NCBI GenBank assembly: GCA_030522415.1
Contig: CM060107.1
Span: 4,080,847 to 4,144,846 of the forward strand
Length of the DNA stretch: 64,000 nt
DNA from: Channallabes apus
Lineage: Eukaryota; Chordata; Actinopteri; Siluriformes; Clariidae
Reading direction: 5' to 3'
Shown here: one piece after another, positions 47,201 through 60,250 of the stretch
Layout of the letters: every line of letters starts with the position of its first letter
Numbering within the stretch: position 1 is the stretch's first letter
Notes under the pieces: generated by a model
Told to the model about the DNA's origin: nothing
Databases searched by the model: none
The model's input: only the letters and a program-made list of their open reading frames with translations
Made by a program: the position numbers and the translations under genes

Positions 47201-48009
47201 CATATGACACTGGAGCTCAGAAGCCTGTGTCCAGCAAAAGGGCCGATTCTAAATGAAGCATCGTTTCCATGAATGTCACATGACCATGACAAACGAAGCC
47301 TCGGAGTCATGTGACTGATTCGTTTGGCGGTTCAACTTGTTTGAATAAAGGCTCGTTCACATGGAGCCTCACCAGTAACATCGGCACATTGTGCACCCCG
47401 AGTACGTGGGACACTTGTACTGTACACTGAGAAACACTTCTCCTATTTGGGAAGCATTTTAATTAATTTCTCCAAATAAGGTAGTTACTTTAATAAGTTG
47501 CTAGAATTTAGTCAGAGTCGCTTTTCTCTATTTTTAGAGGGTGAATGTATATTTTGTTCTTCACTTATTTTTCATTTAAATGTTCAGAGATGGTAGTTAT
47601 GGGCACAAAACTAGGCACAGTGTGTTTGATTTAACAGAAACTAATACGATTGCAGTAAGGCAGAAATTAAAATAAATGTAATATAATAGTTTAAATTAGT
47701 TAAACTTTAAAAGAAGAAACATCCTAGTCAAATTATTTACTACACACACAGTGTGTGCGTACTGTATGTATAAATACCTGACAGTTGTCAATAATAAGTG
47801 CTTTATCACTTGCAGCTACTCGTCCATGATTCTGTAGTTGTGCTGCTTTGCAATGTGAGCGTCTGTTTGTTACACAATATTTGTCCACTAGATGGCAGTA
47901 ATGAGCTCTTGAATAACGCTTCATGAAATTAACCTTCTGGTGAAACTTTCGACTGTAAAGCCTTGACACTTAAATGAGGCTTCATCTCACCATCAGTAAG
48001 TTTGGGGTT
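47201..48009. other. Unassigned sequence between RTE fragments
   Basis: No gene recognised. It contains TATAAATACCTGACAGTTGT (about 47769), matching the right flank of the hAT shell. It may be an insertion between the two RTE pieces. Confidence 0.35.
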
Positions 48010-48240
48010 CAGGAGAGGAATGTGGAAGATGAAATGACGGTGGTGAATACATATTGAAGAATAAAGAGGAACACATAAGAGTGGTGGAAGATGTCCTCAG
48101 GTAGACTTTCTGCTGTGTAGGAGACACAATCTGAAGGAGATTAGAGACTGTACGGTGGTTGAAGGGGACAGTGTATCTAGACAACATCAGATGGTGGACT
48201 TCAGGAAGACTTTGTGGGGACTGAACCCAGGACTGGATGG
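48010..48240 (+). pseudogene. Second RTE LINE fragment
   Basis: RDCTVVEGDSVSRQHQMVDF is recognisable as the segment that follows the endonuclease in fish RTE elements. It is in the same orientation as 46841-47200, so both could be parts of one broken copy. Confidence 0.5.
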
Positions 48241-49302
48241 TACCTACATTATGAAAACTGAACTTTACACCATAAACCAGATCAACATGTTGAGTAGAAG
48301 GGAAATGATGAGCAGTTATGTGTCAGATTCTGATCAGCTTATCATTAGCTTTAACATTTAAACTATTTTTACAGACTTTTTACCCATCAATGGTGGGTCG
48401 TAACTCTGGTCTATTAAACAATAAGTAGAAAAAATTGTCACGTGGTGTATTGGCTCAAAATTGCTTTGGAAAATGTTGGGGTACAACCTTTTATATCTAA
48501 TGTAACTGCATAATTATTAATCATTTTATTTCAGGTCATGTGACCTCTTGGCTCAAAATCTACTCTGAAATGTGTATCACCTGTCCGGCAGAGCACAAAC
48601 TTTTTCTTATCATCAAGTACTACGACCTTCTATAGTCATTAATAATTATTATACACTTTATTTTACACAGTTTCTATATATAAATAAAACTATTACTTAT
48701 CAGTGATTTACATCATATGTGTTACAGTTTCCTATTCAGTAGTTACTCTCGCACTTGATGTCTTCTGTAGATAGGAAGCAGACATAAGAGAAATACAATA
48801 ATAAAGAATGAAAGTTAATATAATAAAGGCCGTCAGTGATTATTACCAGGAGAGAGAACTGTGTACAGGAATGAGGTAAACTCGAGACTTGATGAGTTTC
48901 AGCTAATTTTAGTCATTAATGTACAACAATCCACACAACTGCTGCAGATTTACAGTGAAAACAAAACGTTCAGACAAAGAAAGAAATAATATTTACAAAA
49001 AATAGAAAAGATTAAAAGTCAACAAGTCGGGAGCCGCGAGCGGAGTTTAAAGCAAATAAATAAATAAATAAAACAGCTTCTAAGTTTTACGCGGCCAAAA
49101 ACCCTCGAACTAAACCGAGTGACCAAACACAAGTAGAACTAGTAGCTCTCACTCCAAACTCGTGTTTCTAATCACATCCTCAGCTATACAGTACTGTATT
49201 AACCTCAACTCGACTCCATCAACTGGAGATTAAATCCAACAACTGGGACTTGGAGAAGAAACTGTAACCAGCGTCTAGCGCAGTCGAACAGAAACAGCAC
49301 AC
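48241..49302. other. Unassigned AT-rich sequence
   Basis: No gene or repeat family recognised. A short (AAAT)n tract is at about 49055-49070. Confidence 0.4.
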
Positions 49303-50006
49303 TGTTACGTCCCTGACGTATTATATACTATATATATTTTTTTTCTGTGTTGCCTGCTCTCTTGGGTGTGCTTCCCTCTCTCTGTTTTTTTTAAACAGGT
49401 TTAATTGGCCTCTACCGTGGAGAGGGGTGCTGATTGGAGGATCAGTCAGTGATGTGTGCCTTACTCCCGCCTCCTGTGTTGCCATTGGACTAGCACTTTG
49501 TGCAGCTCTATTTAAACGCCATCCTGCCTGCTGCTCGAGAGACAACTGCTTGATTTGTTATGGTGTTTTGCTGGTATATATTGGACTCATTGTGTATCGA
49601 CTTTTGCTGCCCTTTTCGACCTCGATTTTTGCTATTGCCCTTTGTATATAATTTTGTATATAACTTTGTAAATATCATCGTGTATATAGTGGTAAGTAGG
49701 GAGTCAACGCCCTTTTTGTTCTTCCCGTATTTTTTCTCCTGGTTATGCTAGTCAGGGAGTTAGGTAAGACTATATGTATTTTGGTATGTTTTTGTTGTTA
49801 GGTTAGGTAGACTTTTGTGATTCTAGTTAGTGGGTTTGGTTTATTATTTTGGCATTGTCGGCTCCTGAAGATATTACCACCTTTGTAAATATTTGTACAT
49901 AGAATTAAACTGCAGTTGATCTCAACCCCCCCATTTATTTCCCCATTTACCTTCTTTCCTTTTCCTAATTTATTTTGTCTGTTGCGGCCTGACCCTAGAC
50001 CAGGAC

Positions 50007-50012
<6 letters not shown>
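49303..50012. mobile_element. Solo LTR, 710 bp, CACAC target duplication
   Basis: It begins TGTTACGTCCCTG and ends CAGGACATAACA, forming TG...CA termini with a 10-12 bp inverted repeat. CACAC is found on both sides (49298-49302 and 50013-50017), although the right side continues into a CA repeat. A TATA-like TATTTAAA at about 49508 and no internal genes fit a solo LTR left by recombination. The family is not identified. Confidence 0.75.

Positions 50013-50050
<38 letters not shown>
50013..50050. repeat. (CA)n microsatellite
   Basis: About 19 CA units directly after the solo LTR. Confidence 0.95.
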
Positions 50051-50052
<2 letters not shown>

Positions 50053-50234
50053 ACAGAGGAAAGCTGGAAACTACTAACCGCCACAACGTTCAAATAAAAA
50101 ATAAAAATAATAAAAAAGTCGCTGCACACGTCACTTCCGGGTTCTCATGCTAGACTGGAACAAAATACTATGGGACGTAACGATGTGATTTAAAAATTTC
50201 TTTAAAGGTTTTTTTTTTAAATAATTTTAAATAC

Positions 50235-50236
<2 letters not shown>

Positions 50237-50276
<40 letters not shown>
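50237..50276. repeat. (TA)n microsatellite
   Basis: About 20 TA units. Confidence 0.95.
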
Positions 50277-50280
<4 letters not shown>

Positions 50281-51015
50281 GGGGGGTGGGGGGGGTTGAC
50301 AAAAAAAGATTGTGCCCTCTGCAGGACAAGTGGACACACATTTCAGAACAGGTTTTTAGGCAATAGGTCACATGGCCTGGAAGGTATTGAAGTAAGATGC
50401 AGAATTATTTAATATTAATTATTAATAAATATCCAAAGTGATAATATTGAATAGAAAAAGATTGTGTCCTCTGCAGGGCAGGTGAACACACATTTTAGAA
50501 CAGACTTTGAGACAATAGTTTATTTATTTATTTTAAATATGAATGTTTATAATATTAATATTATCCGTATTTCAGTCGGACAGTAATTTGCAGACGGTCC
50601 CTAACTCGCGCAGTAGGTGAGCTGCTTTCGCCGGACTCTGTAAGCGAATCTCCGCTACAAATCAGCGGAGCTCGAATATCCAACGTCAAACACGCAGTCA
50701 AGTAAAGCAGTTTATCTGTCCTGATAACTAAACTACAGAACCTGACTTACTGCTGCATTAGAACTCATTAATACACACGTGTTTTTCCGCTCAGTCATAA
50801 ACCATCTATTAGTTTATTGTAATTAAAGACGTGCTGTGTTTTTATTTTATGGAAGTTCTCGACGCGCGTGAAGTCTCCCAGTGCACTCTGCATGCGTGCA
50901 TCGTTGATTCTGCACTAAAAGTGCAGTTTTGTCGGTGTACAGACGAACCTGTCAGAACCCACACATGGTTCAGAACCTGCCATGAAATACTGTTTTTTAC
51001 TTACACTTACTTACA

Positions 51016-51052
<37 letters not shown>

Positions 51053-51619
51053 TAAGAGTATACAAGTGCCACAGTATATGTTTTGGGTCACTCCATGACT
51101 GTAGATTAAGATTGACATCTGACCCAAACCAAGCTCCGCCTATTCCCACTTCCAGATTCCTCTATTTCAGGTTTATATCTCCGGTAGCTCTGTGCTGCGC
51201 TATATTTTGTCAGTCGTGACTTTACAACAGTTTCAAGAGTCTTCAGGACCTCAGGGAGAGTCTTATCCAGTAGCCCCGCCCCTAAGCAGATGTTTAGCTA
51301 CGTCATTGATTCTACATGAATTATTCACACTGTAATGTGTTGATCATGAATGTGTTAATGTTGTCTCCTTTAAGTGCTCATTATTCTCGTGTGTGTGTGA
51401 AGTTACTAAAACAGATTTACACTCACAAGACTTAGTAGGTTGACTTGAATACAAGCCTTTGTGCTGTTTAGCAATTATTTTTATGTTATATTATAATGTA
51501 TGAATTTAGATAATGTAAAAATGAGTGAACAAATATTGACAAAATTCAAGAAGCACTCTTAACTGTATAAATGTATTTCATGTATTAGGTTTATTTATTT
51601 ATTTATTGACACCTGTCTG
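50277..51619. other. Spacer with a 55-bp direct repeat
   Basis: AAAAAGATTGTGCCCTCTGC through CAGAACAGGTTTTTAGGCAA (50305-50363) recurs with a few changes at 50455-50513. A (CA)n tract is at 51017-51050. No gene is recognised. Confidence 0.6.
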
Positions 51620-51807
51620 TGCTGTAGTAAATCTACACACACCATGACCAACTTTTCCTGCATCTGCACCGTGTGGATCAGCGTCTGTGTGTGTAAGTCA
51701 CATTTTTATATTTTTGTACACATATAATACATTTAATGTAATGTTATTAAAATAACTGCTCTGTCCAGATTAATCTATATGATAATTTCCCGTCTCAGAC
51801 CTCCTGC
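51620..51807 (+). pseudogene. Orphan first exon of the Ig V-set gene
   Basis: ATG at 51644 opens MTNFSCICTVWISVCV with a GTAAGT donor (exon end 51692). Its intron continues as a close copy of 46286-46391 (inverted) to the acceptor GTCTCAG and ACCTCCTGC, where homology stops at 51807. No Ig domain follows; the H2B 3' flank begins at once. Confidence 0.8.
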
Positions 51808-52100
51808 TTTTCATTGTCCATCCAGATCTTGGTATTTTTTTTCCCCTTAGTGTTCATGTTGTATTAAATGATATTCTTTTGAATGTCCGAGATTCATGGT
51901 TTTATTTGTTGTAAGAAAAAGTAACAAACTTTTATTGTAGTGCTGCTACATGCTAGTTCTGAATAACTCTGTACTACTAGAAACTTTGATCTAGAACAAT
52001 TCAGCTTAATCTTAATTTGATTTACAAAATTAATAGAAAATCACTCTAAAATACATAAACCTACAAGGCAGGAAATGACTCTTTGACGGACAACATGGGT

Positions 52101-52116
52101 GGCTCTTAAAAGAGCC
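52101..52116 (-). terminator. Histone 3' stem-loop (H2B)
   Basis: On the minus strand this reads GGCTCTTTTAAGAGCC, about 32 nt after the H2B stop. Confidence 0.95.
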
Positions 52117-52147
52117 GTTGTGTTGATGAAGACGGCGGTGACGCACT

Positions 52148-53169
<1,022 letters not shown>

Positions 53170-53185
53170 GGCTCTTAAAAGAGCC
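53170..53185 (-). terminator. Histone 3' stem-loop (H4)
   Basis: GGCTCTTAAAAGAGCC on the plus strand, 32 nt beyond the H4 stop codon on the minus strand. Confidence 0.95.
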
Positions 53186-53216
53186 GTTGTGTTCGCGTCG
53201 TTAGCCGGTGGAGTGT

Positions 53217-54575
<1,359 letters not shown>

Positions 54576-55304
54576 ATGGTGAAATGTAAGTTCACCACTA
54601 TGGTTTATTTTCATTATACGACTTAATAAAATACTATCTCTGTCACTTAAAGGCTTTTGAACATGCTTTATGTTTTTATGCATGCTTACTGTATTTAACT
54701 GCATATGATGTATACTGTAGGCTACTGTGATCTTAGTACTTTGACATGTTTTTTCCTGCATTATTGTTTTTTTTTCTTTGATAATATTGAGAATTCTATA
54801 GGTTGTATTTTCTTATAGATACTAATAGAGGGATTGTATTATTGGACGCTACAGAAAGAACACGGTCTGTCACAGTTGTAAGTGTTTTGTTGTACTTTAG
54901 TTACTTTTATTTAATTTTTTTGCCAGAAAATGTATACTTGCATATGTTCACTGAAGAATGAAGATGAAGAGACCACATCTGCTGTGACAGAAGTGGACAA
55001 TGCTGGTCGATCCACTGAGGTAGGATGCATACCATTATAATGCAGCGCCTCCTTTTTACATTAGAGTAATAAACTGTCATTGTTCTTTCACAGTACATAC
55101 CTGGGGATTTCTCCACGAATGAAGGTCCTTCAACCTCAATGCACAATCTAATCAATGTAAGAATATTTGTGCAGATGTCCATATTTAAATTTTATTGTCT
55201 GACAGAATCTTATTTATTTTATTATTTTTAATAATAAATCATAGTTTCCTTCCTAGTTGCCAGCAAATGAGCTGTATAAGGTCCATATTCAAAAACAAAT
55301 ATGA
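54576..55304 (+). CDS. Possible five-exon gene encoding 90 residues
   Basis: Exons 54576-54585, 54819-54877, 54927-55019, 55094-55156 and 55257-55304. Every intron is GT-AG with a pyrimidine-rich acceptor side, and all junction phases match, giving 91 codons including TGA. The protein starts MVKYTNRGIVLLDATERTR. It is acidic in the middle (NEDEETTSAVTEVDNAG, then EYIPGDFSTNEGPSTS) and ends LPANELYKVHIQKQI. TATAAAG at 54550-54556 is only 26 bp before the ATG, too close for a standard start site, so the true 5' end may be elsewhere. After the stop another frame reads MEEKRLSIKKATLEIELL, like the C-terminal coil of Myb/SANT-type transposon accessory proteins. The unit may be a slightly decayed copy of such a gene. 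Family not recognised with certainty. Confidence 0.45.
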
Positions 55305-55924
55305 AAAAGTGACATGGAGATGGACCTTAAATGGAAGAGAAAAGGCTATCCATTAAAAAAGCAACACTAGAAATTGAATTACTGTAGCATCACCTTAAAG
55401 GAGACATACAGTCTCAATTTTGCATAGGTTAATATGATTCTTTAGGGTCCTAATGAAAAGTTTGTAATATACTTTAATTAAAAATTCTCAATTGTTGTGT
55501 AAAAAAAACATTACTTTTACCTGGTAAAAAGTAGCTCTGTTCTCAGCAACCTGTTTCAATACATGCTCCTTTAAATGTTAATGACCTCTACTGAACCCCC
55601 CCCCCCCCCCAGTTCTGTGGGGCGTGTCTTCAAAATACAAGTGGGGTATAGCTTTGACAACAGTTAAAAATATTTTAAAAACAGTTAAAAATAATTTTAC
55701 ATGATGTTAGAATAATTTTATATATAAAGGAGTTATTTCTACTCTCTTGCTCTCTTCCTCATAGATCTGATATTAACGTGTTAAATCTTCCCTGCTGCTA
55801 TCTTCCTGTCTCCTCTTGAATCTGTTCATTCATGCTCACCTTCCCATACTCTGTCTCTCTCTCCGCCTCTCTCCTTCTCTCTCTCTCCCCGTCTGTCTCC
55901 TTCCACCTATCTTCCTCTCCCTTG
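55305..55924. other. 3' flank with simple repeats
   Basis: A poly-C run (about 55597-55610) and a CT-rich tract (55845-55920). No gene. Confidence 0.6.
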
Positions 55925-56038
55925 ATTCAAATTCAAATTTTATTTGTCACATACACAGTATGATATGCAGTGAAATGCTTATACGACAGCCAGTGACCTT
56001 AAAAAGAAAATAAAAGCTTATACGTAAGGAATAAATAT

Positions 56039-56287
56039 TGTAGCGTTTTTCGACGCTAGCAGGAATCTTGGAGTACGAGTGAGCTTACTTGCTCCCCAAT
56101 GCAAATGGCTGGGGAGTAGTTTATTAACTCTCAGCACAAGCACACATACACAGGTCAAGCACACACACATACACGTACCCAACTTGGCCGAAGCCACTAA
56201 CCCAAACACCCTTCTCTCTCATGGTAGAGACAGAGAAAACCCCCGCAAAGCATGACGGTCGTCAGCTGCGGCCCCGCCCACGCCACA
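56039..56287 (-). repeat. Gypsy 3' LTR
   Basis: 249 bp, TGTAGCG...GCCACA, differing from the other LTR at one position that I can see (CAGCTGCGG versus CAGCCGCGG). This points to a recent insertion. Confidence 0.93.
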
Positions 56288-56674
56288 CTGCCCCCACCCG
56301 AGCTGTGACCATCCCCGGTCACCATGACTCTCAGTCTTGCAGGCGTGAAGGCGGTCGGCGTGGTTCTTTTGTGGAGAAGCACATTGTCCCGGAGGCGGTC
56401 CGGCCTCCGCAGATTTCGATGTCTCGCCGGCGTGCGGCTGGTAAGGCGCAAGATGGTCTCGGTGGAGCAACATTCGCGCCCGCCCCGCCAACCGCACCCG
56501 GTAGATGAACTCGGCGAGCTGAGCTAGTACCGTACAGGGGCCCACCCAGTGAGACGTGAGCTTGGGTGAACGCCCTCTCTTCCTTTCGGAACACACCCAC
56601 ACCTGCTCACCAGCAGCAAAGCCTCGCCCCTGTCTGTGAGTGTCCACGCCCACACGCTCCACAGGTGCCCCCAC
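56288..56674 (-). pseudogene. Gypsy integrase C-terminal remnant
   Basis: The frame reads FAAGEQVWVCSERKRGRSPK, LTSHWVGPCTVLAQLAEFIY and RVRLAGRARMLLHRDHL, the C-terminal DNA-binding end of Gypsy integrase. It is joined by a deletion to gag upstream. The frame runs on into the LTR. Confidence 0.8.
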
Positions 56675-56739
56675 CCGAAAGTCCTGCAGCGGTGCCCGCG
56701 AGCGCTGGGTGGGGCCCTTCTTTGCCGTGTAGCGGACAT

Positions 56740-57570
56740 AACGTTCACTTTACCTCGCTCGCAGTACCGATGACGTACTTTGCTGCCCGGATGTTCACCT
56801 GGCGCTCGTCCGACGGCTGCTGGGGTACGCTGTCCTTCAAACCCAGGAAGAACGTTGCATCGCCGCGAAACCCCAGAGACTATTCCGTTGGCTAGCCGTG
56901 ACGGGTAGCCATGTCCCCGGCTAGATTCACCTACCGAGTGCCCCCGAGCTGCGGGCGATCGCTCGGCTCTTTCGCCGTGATGCACCGCAGTTATGGGTTC
57001 AGCGCGCTGTGCTGCGCGTAGCGCCTCGGTGAGGGAAGCTGGTGCTGCTAACCTGATGTGCTCCCCGAGCGGCGGCGGTCGAAGCCCACGAAGAAAAGCG
57101 CGATACGCTAGCTCTTCCTGTTGAGCCGGCTCACACTCTGGATAGCCCCGGCGCGCCAGGCGTCTTAAGTCCATGGCGAACGCGCCCAGTGGCTCAGATG
57201 CGCGCCGCTCGCGGACTGCCAGCTCCTCGCACGCTGCTTCTTGACGATCACCGGCGCCGAACCGGAGGTGAAGCGAGTCGCGAAGCTTTGCCCAGTCTTT
57301 CCGCTCATCGGCCCGGAGGTCTTCCAGTGCCCGGAGCGCGGCGCCCTTCAGCGAGAGTGCAACCCTTACAGCTGTTTCCGCCGTAGACCAGCCTGCAAAG
57401 TCGGCGGCTAACTCCACTTGGGCGAAGAACGCGTAGGGCTCGACGGCGCCGTTATAGGAAGGAAGATGCAGCTGCAGCGCACATCGCCGGCACGGAGCTG
57501 TAGCTTGCTCCGACACTTGCGCAGCGTCACCGTTGGGCTCCGCTCCGAGATCCAGTGCCGGGATCCTCAT
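56740..57570 (-). CDS. Gypsy gag-like protein (partial)
   Basis: From MRIPALDLGAEPNGDAAQVS at 57570, a capsid-like region reads LQLHLPSYNGAVEPYAFFAQ, AADFAGWSTAETAVRVALSL, KGAALRALEDL and FGAGDRQEAACEEL. PLGAFAMDLRRLARRGYP and EELAYRAFLRGLRPPPLGEH follow, a typical Ty3/Gypsy gag capsid. No zinc knuckle is seen. Beyond about 56740 the frame continues only because the deletion fused it to pol-derived DNA in a different frame. Confidence 0.75.
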
Positions 57571-57731
57571 CTCGCCGCTCCCTTTTTGTCGTGCCGTTTT
57601 GCTGGCACTTGCTCCATCCGGGAGATACTTCTCCGGGAGTCGTGCTGCAACTCAGCGGCCCTCTTGAATCTTTCGAAGGTACTCCACCGTTCGCTCAAAC
57701 TCAAAAATCTCCATCCCACTTCTGACACCAA

Positions 57732-57980
57732 TGTAGCGTTTTTCGACGCTAGCAGGAATCTTGGAGTACGAGTGAGCTTACTTGCTCCCCAATGCAAATG
57801 GCTGGGGAGTAGTTTATTAACTCTCAGCACAAGCACACATACACAGGTCAAGCACACACACATACACGTACCCAACTTGGCCGAAGCCACTAACCCAAAC
57901 ACCCTTCTCTCTCATGGTAGAGACAGAGAAAACCCCCGCAAAGCATGACGGTCGTCAGCCGCGGCCCCGCCCACGCCACA
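57732..57980 (-). repeat. Gypsy 5' LTR
   Basis: 249 bp, TG...CA ends, adjacent to the tRNA-Leu-type primer site (57714-57731). Confidence 0.93.
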
Positions 57981-58075
57981 ATATCAATAAAAAGAAATAC
58001 TAAAGAAAATAAATTTAACTAGTAAAATAAACTGTACAAATGAGGGCATAATAAAAATCTTACAAAATATAGGGG

Positions 58076-58078
<3 letters not shown>

Positions 58079-58126
<48 letters not shown>
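58079..58126. repeat. (TA)n microsatellite at a LINE 3' end
   Basis: About 24 TA units followed by ACAATACAATAC, the tail of the LINE in reverse. Confidence 0.95.
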
Positions 58127-58130
<4 letters not shown>

Positions 58131-60250
58131 ACAATACAAGTTTATTTATATAGCACATTTAAAAACAACTAGTGTCGACCAAAGTGCTTTACAAAAGCAG
58201 TAAAGACAATACACAAATAAAAGCATTTAAATAGTAATTTTTGTAAATAATAAAAGTGAAATTTAAGTTAAGGAGTATTGAACGCCTTAGAGAAAAGCTA
58301 TGTTTTCAAAGCAGATTTAAAAACTTACAGGGTTTGAGCAGACCTGATATAAATCGGAAGGCTATTCCATAACCTAGGACCAATTACCGCAAAAGCGCGA
58401 TCACCTCTATTTTTTAGTCTAGTTCTAGGAACATAAAGAATGTCAGAATTACTTGATCTGAGTAATCTCGACTGTGTGGAAAGATGTAGTAAATCGGCTA
58501 GATACCGTGGAGCCTGATTCTGTAGGGACTTAAAAACAAATAACAAAACTTTAAACTCAATACTATATTTGACCGGTAACCAATGTAGTGAAATCAAAAC
58601 TGGTGTAATATGCTTACACTTACACCTCCCTTTAAGGAGCCGGGCTGCAGCATTCTGAACCAACTGCAATCGTGCAACACATTTCTGGGGGGCACCAATA
58701 TACAAAGAATTACAATAATCTAGTCGTGACGTTACGAAAGCATGCATGACAATTTTAAAATTCTTAACAGACAGAAAAGGCTTAACATTTGCTAAAAGCC
58801 GAAGATGGTAAAAACAAGACTTCACCACAGCACATATCTGCTTGTTAAATTTAAGACTGTTATCAATTAAAACCCCCAGATTCCGAACACAATTGGTACT
58901 GTAGGGTAGCAAAGTATCAAAATCGAGGTCATGAATGCTATGATCATTTGAGCCAAACAAAATAATTTCAGTCTTGTTTTCATTAATACTTAAGAAATTA
59001 CTAGCAAGCCAGAGTTTTAATTCGTCCAAGCAATCTAATATAGGCTTTAAGGCAAACCTATTGTCATGTTTTAAAGGCAAATATATTTGTGTGTCGTCAG
59101 CGTACAGATGATAAGATATGCCATATCTAGATAAAATAGTCCCCAAAGGGAGCATATAGAGGCTAAACAGTATCGGACCAAGAATAGAGCCCTGAGGGAC
59201 ACCAGAACTTAAAAGTATATCAGAAGAGAAATTGGAGTCAAGGCATACAGAGTAGCTCCTATTAGTTAAATATGAATGGAACCATTGTAGCACCATACCT
59301 CGGAGGCCCACACATGTCTCCAGACGTGATAACAGAATACTGTGATCTACCAAGTCAAATGCTGAACTAAGGTCTAACAGGACTAAAGCCACAGACTGCC
59401 CAGTCAGCATTACATCATTCATATCTCTTAAAAGTGCAGATTCAGTACTGTGATGGGCTTTAAAACCAGACTGAAATTTCTCATGTAAGTTGTTTTCATT
59501 CAAAAAACTCTGAAGTTGACCTAGGACCACTTTATCTAAGATTGAGATTGGACGAAAATTACTCATAAGCGTAGGATCCAGATTATTTTTTTTAAGGTGA
59601 GGGAAAACAAAGGCATGTTTAAGACAATCAGGTACGGTCCCAGTTTGCAGACTTTTGTTGATGAAAGACAACAAGTCAGGGCCGATAACTTGAAAAACTT
59701 GTTTAAGAAAATGTGTGGGAATCACATCCTGAGGACAATTTGTGGGTTTTAACAATGCTACAATCTCATTTAGGGAAGGCAGGGTGATAGGCTCAAAGAC
59801 CTGCCATGTAGAAGAGCAAAGGGAGACATCACATAATGTAAAGGATGATAGGGGCATTAGAGATTTAATCAGTGAAATCTTATCATTAAAATATCTCGCA
59901 AAATCCTCACAAAGAGAGATTGATGTTTCGGGGAAATGATTAATAGCGGGATTGAGAGCAGAGTCAATTATTGAAAATAAGGCTCTAGGCCTGGTGCTGT
60001 TGGATAAAATCAACTCTGAGAGATATTTACGCTTGGCAGCGGCAGCAGCTCGCTGAAATGCTGAAAGAGAATCCTTTAGAATTTCATAGGAGACTTGCAA
60101 TCTATCTGTTTTCCATTTACGTTCAGCCCTTCTACAGATCTTTCTGAGTGAGCGAGCAGTATCATCTAGTAGGAGCGGCCTCTGTCGGTGTGACTTCACA
60201 CCGACAGGGTTTTGAAAACGGCCTGATTTCAGAAGGGGCATCTTATATTA
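58127..60250 (-). mobile_element. 5'-truncated LINE (L2/CR1-like)
   Basis: On the minus strand an RT frame (58325-60241) is followed by a 3' UTR containing AAGTGCTTTGGTCGACACTA and GTGCTATATAAATAAACTTG, then a short (ATTGT)n tail. There is no endonuclease upstream, so the copy is truncated at its 5' end near 60245. Confidence 0.85.
58325..60241 (-). CDS. LINE reverse transcriptase, intact frame
   Basis: 638 codons without a stop. RT motifs in order: SNFRPISILDKV (about 228-239), LLDLSSAFDLVDH with the first catalytic Asp (about 288-300), SSGVPQGSILGPILFSLYM (about 345-363), YHLYADDTQIYL with the YADD box (about 375-386) and INENKTEIILFG (about 415-427). These are of the L2/CR1/Jockey type. 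The N-terminal endonuclease is absent because of 5' truncation, so it cannot retrotranspose by itself. The undamaged frame means a young insertion. Confidence 0.88.
   Translation of the reverse strand: MPLLKSGRFQNPVGVKSHRQRPLLLDDTARSLRKICRRAERKWKTDRLQVSYEILKDSLSAFQRAAAAAKRKYLSELILSNSTRPRALFSIIDSALNPAINHFPETSISLCEDFARYFNDKISLIKSLMPLSSFTLCDVSLCSSTWQVFEPITLPSLNEIVALLKPTNCPQDVIPTHFLKQVFQVIGPDLLSFINKSLQTGTVPDCLKHAFVFPHLKKNNLDPTLMSNFRPISILDKVVLGQLQSFLNENNLHEKFQSGFKAHHSTESALLRDMNDVMLTGQSVALVLLDLSSAFDLVDHSILLSRLETCVGLRGMVLQWFHSYLTNRSYSVCLDSNFSSDILLSSGVPQGSILGPILFSLYMLPLGTILSRYGISYHLYADDTQIYLPLKHDNRFALKPILDCLDELKLWLASNFLSINENKTEIILFGSNDHSIHDLDFDTLLPYSTNCVRNLGVLIDNSLKFNKQICAVVKSCFYHLRLLANVKPFLSVKNFKIVMHAFVTSRLDYCNSLYIGAPQKCVARLQLVQNAAARLLKGRCKCKHITPVLISLHWLPVKYSIEFKVLLFVFKSLQNQAPRYLADLLHLSTQSRLLRSSNSDILYVPRTRLKNRGDRAFAVIGPRLWNSLPIYIRSAQTL

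Larger units (their letters stand above)
56039..57980 (-). mobile_element. Internally deleted Ty3/Gypsy retrotransposon
   Basis: Two 249-bp LTRs (56039-56287 and 57732-57980) bound the element, with ATAT on both sides (56035-56038 and 57981-57984). On the minus strand a tRNA-Leu-type primer site TGGTGTCAGAAGTGGGAT follows the 5' LTR, and a purine-rich GGGTGGGGGCAG precedes the 3' LTR. Inside are a gag-like frame and the end of integrase only. Protease, reverse transcriptase and RNase H are missing, so it could move only with help. Confidence 0.92.
55925..58075 (-). repeat. LINE/SINE tail-like repeat split by Gypsy
   Basis: ATTCAAATTCAAATTTTATTTG at the start and AACTAGTAAAATAAACTGTA at the end match the reverse complement of 44830-44945 and the tail of the SINE at 38996. 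The Gypsy element is inserted between. Confidence 0.7.

Noticed and set aside
56197..56508. Plus-strand frames in the Gypsy element
   Set aside because: They are antisense to the integrase remnant and LTR and have no family match.
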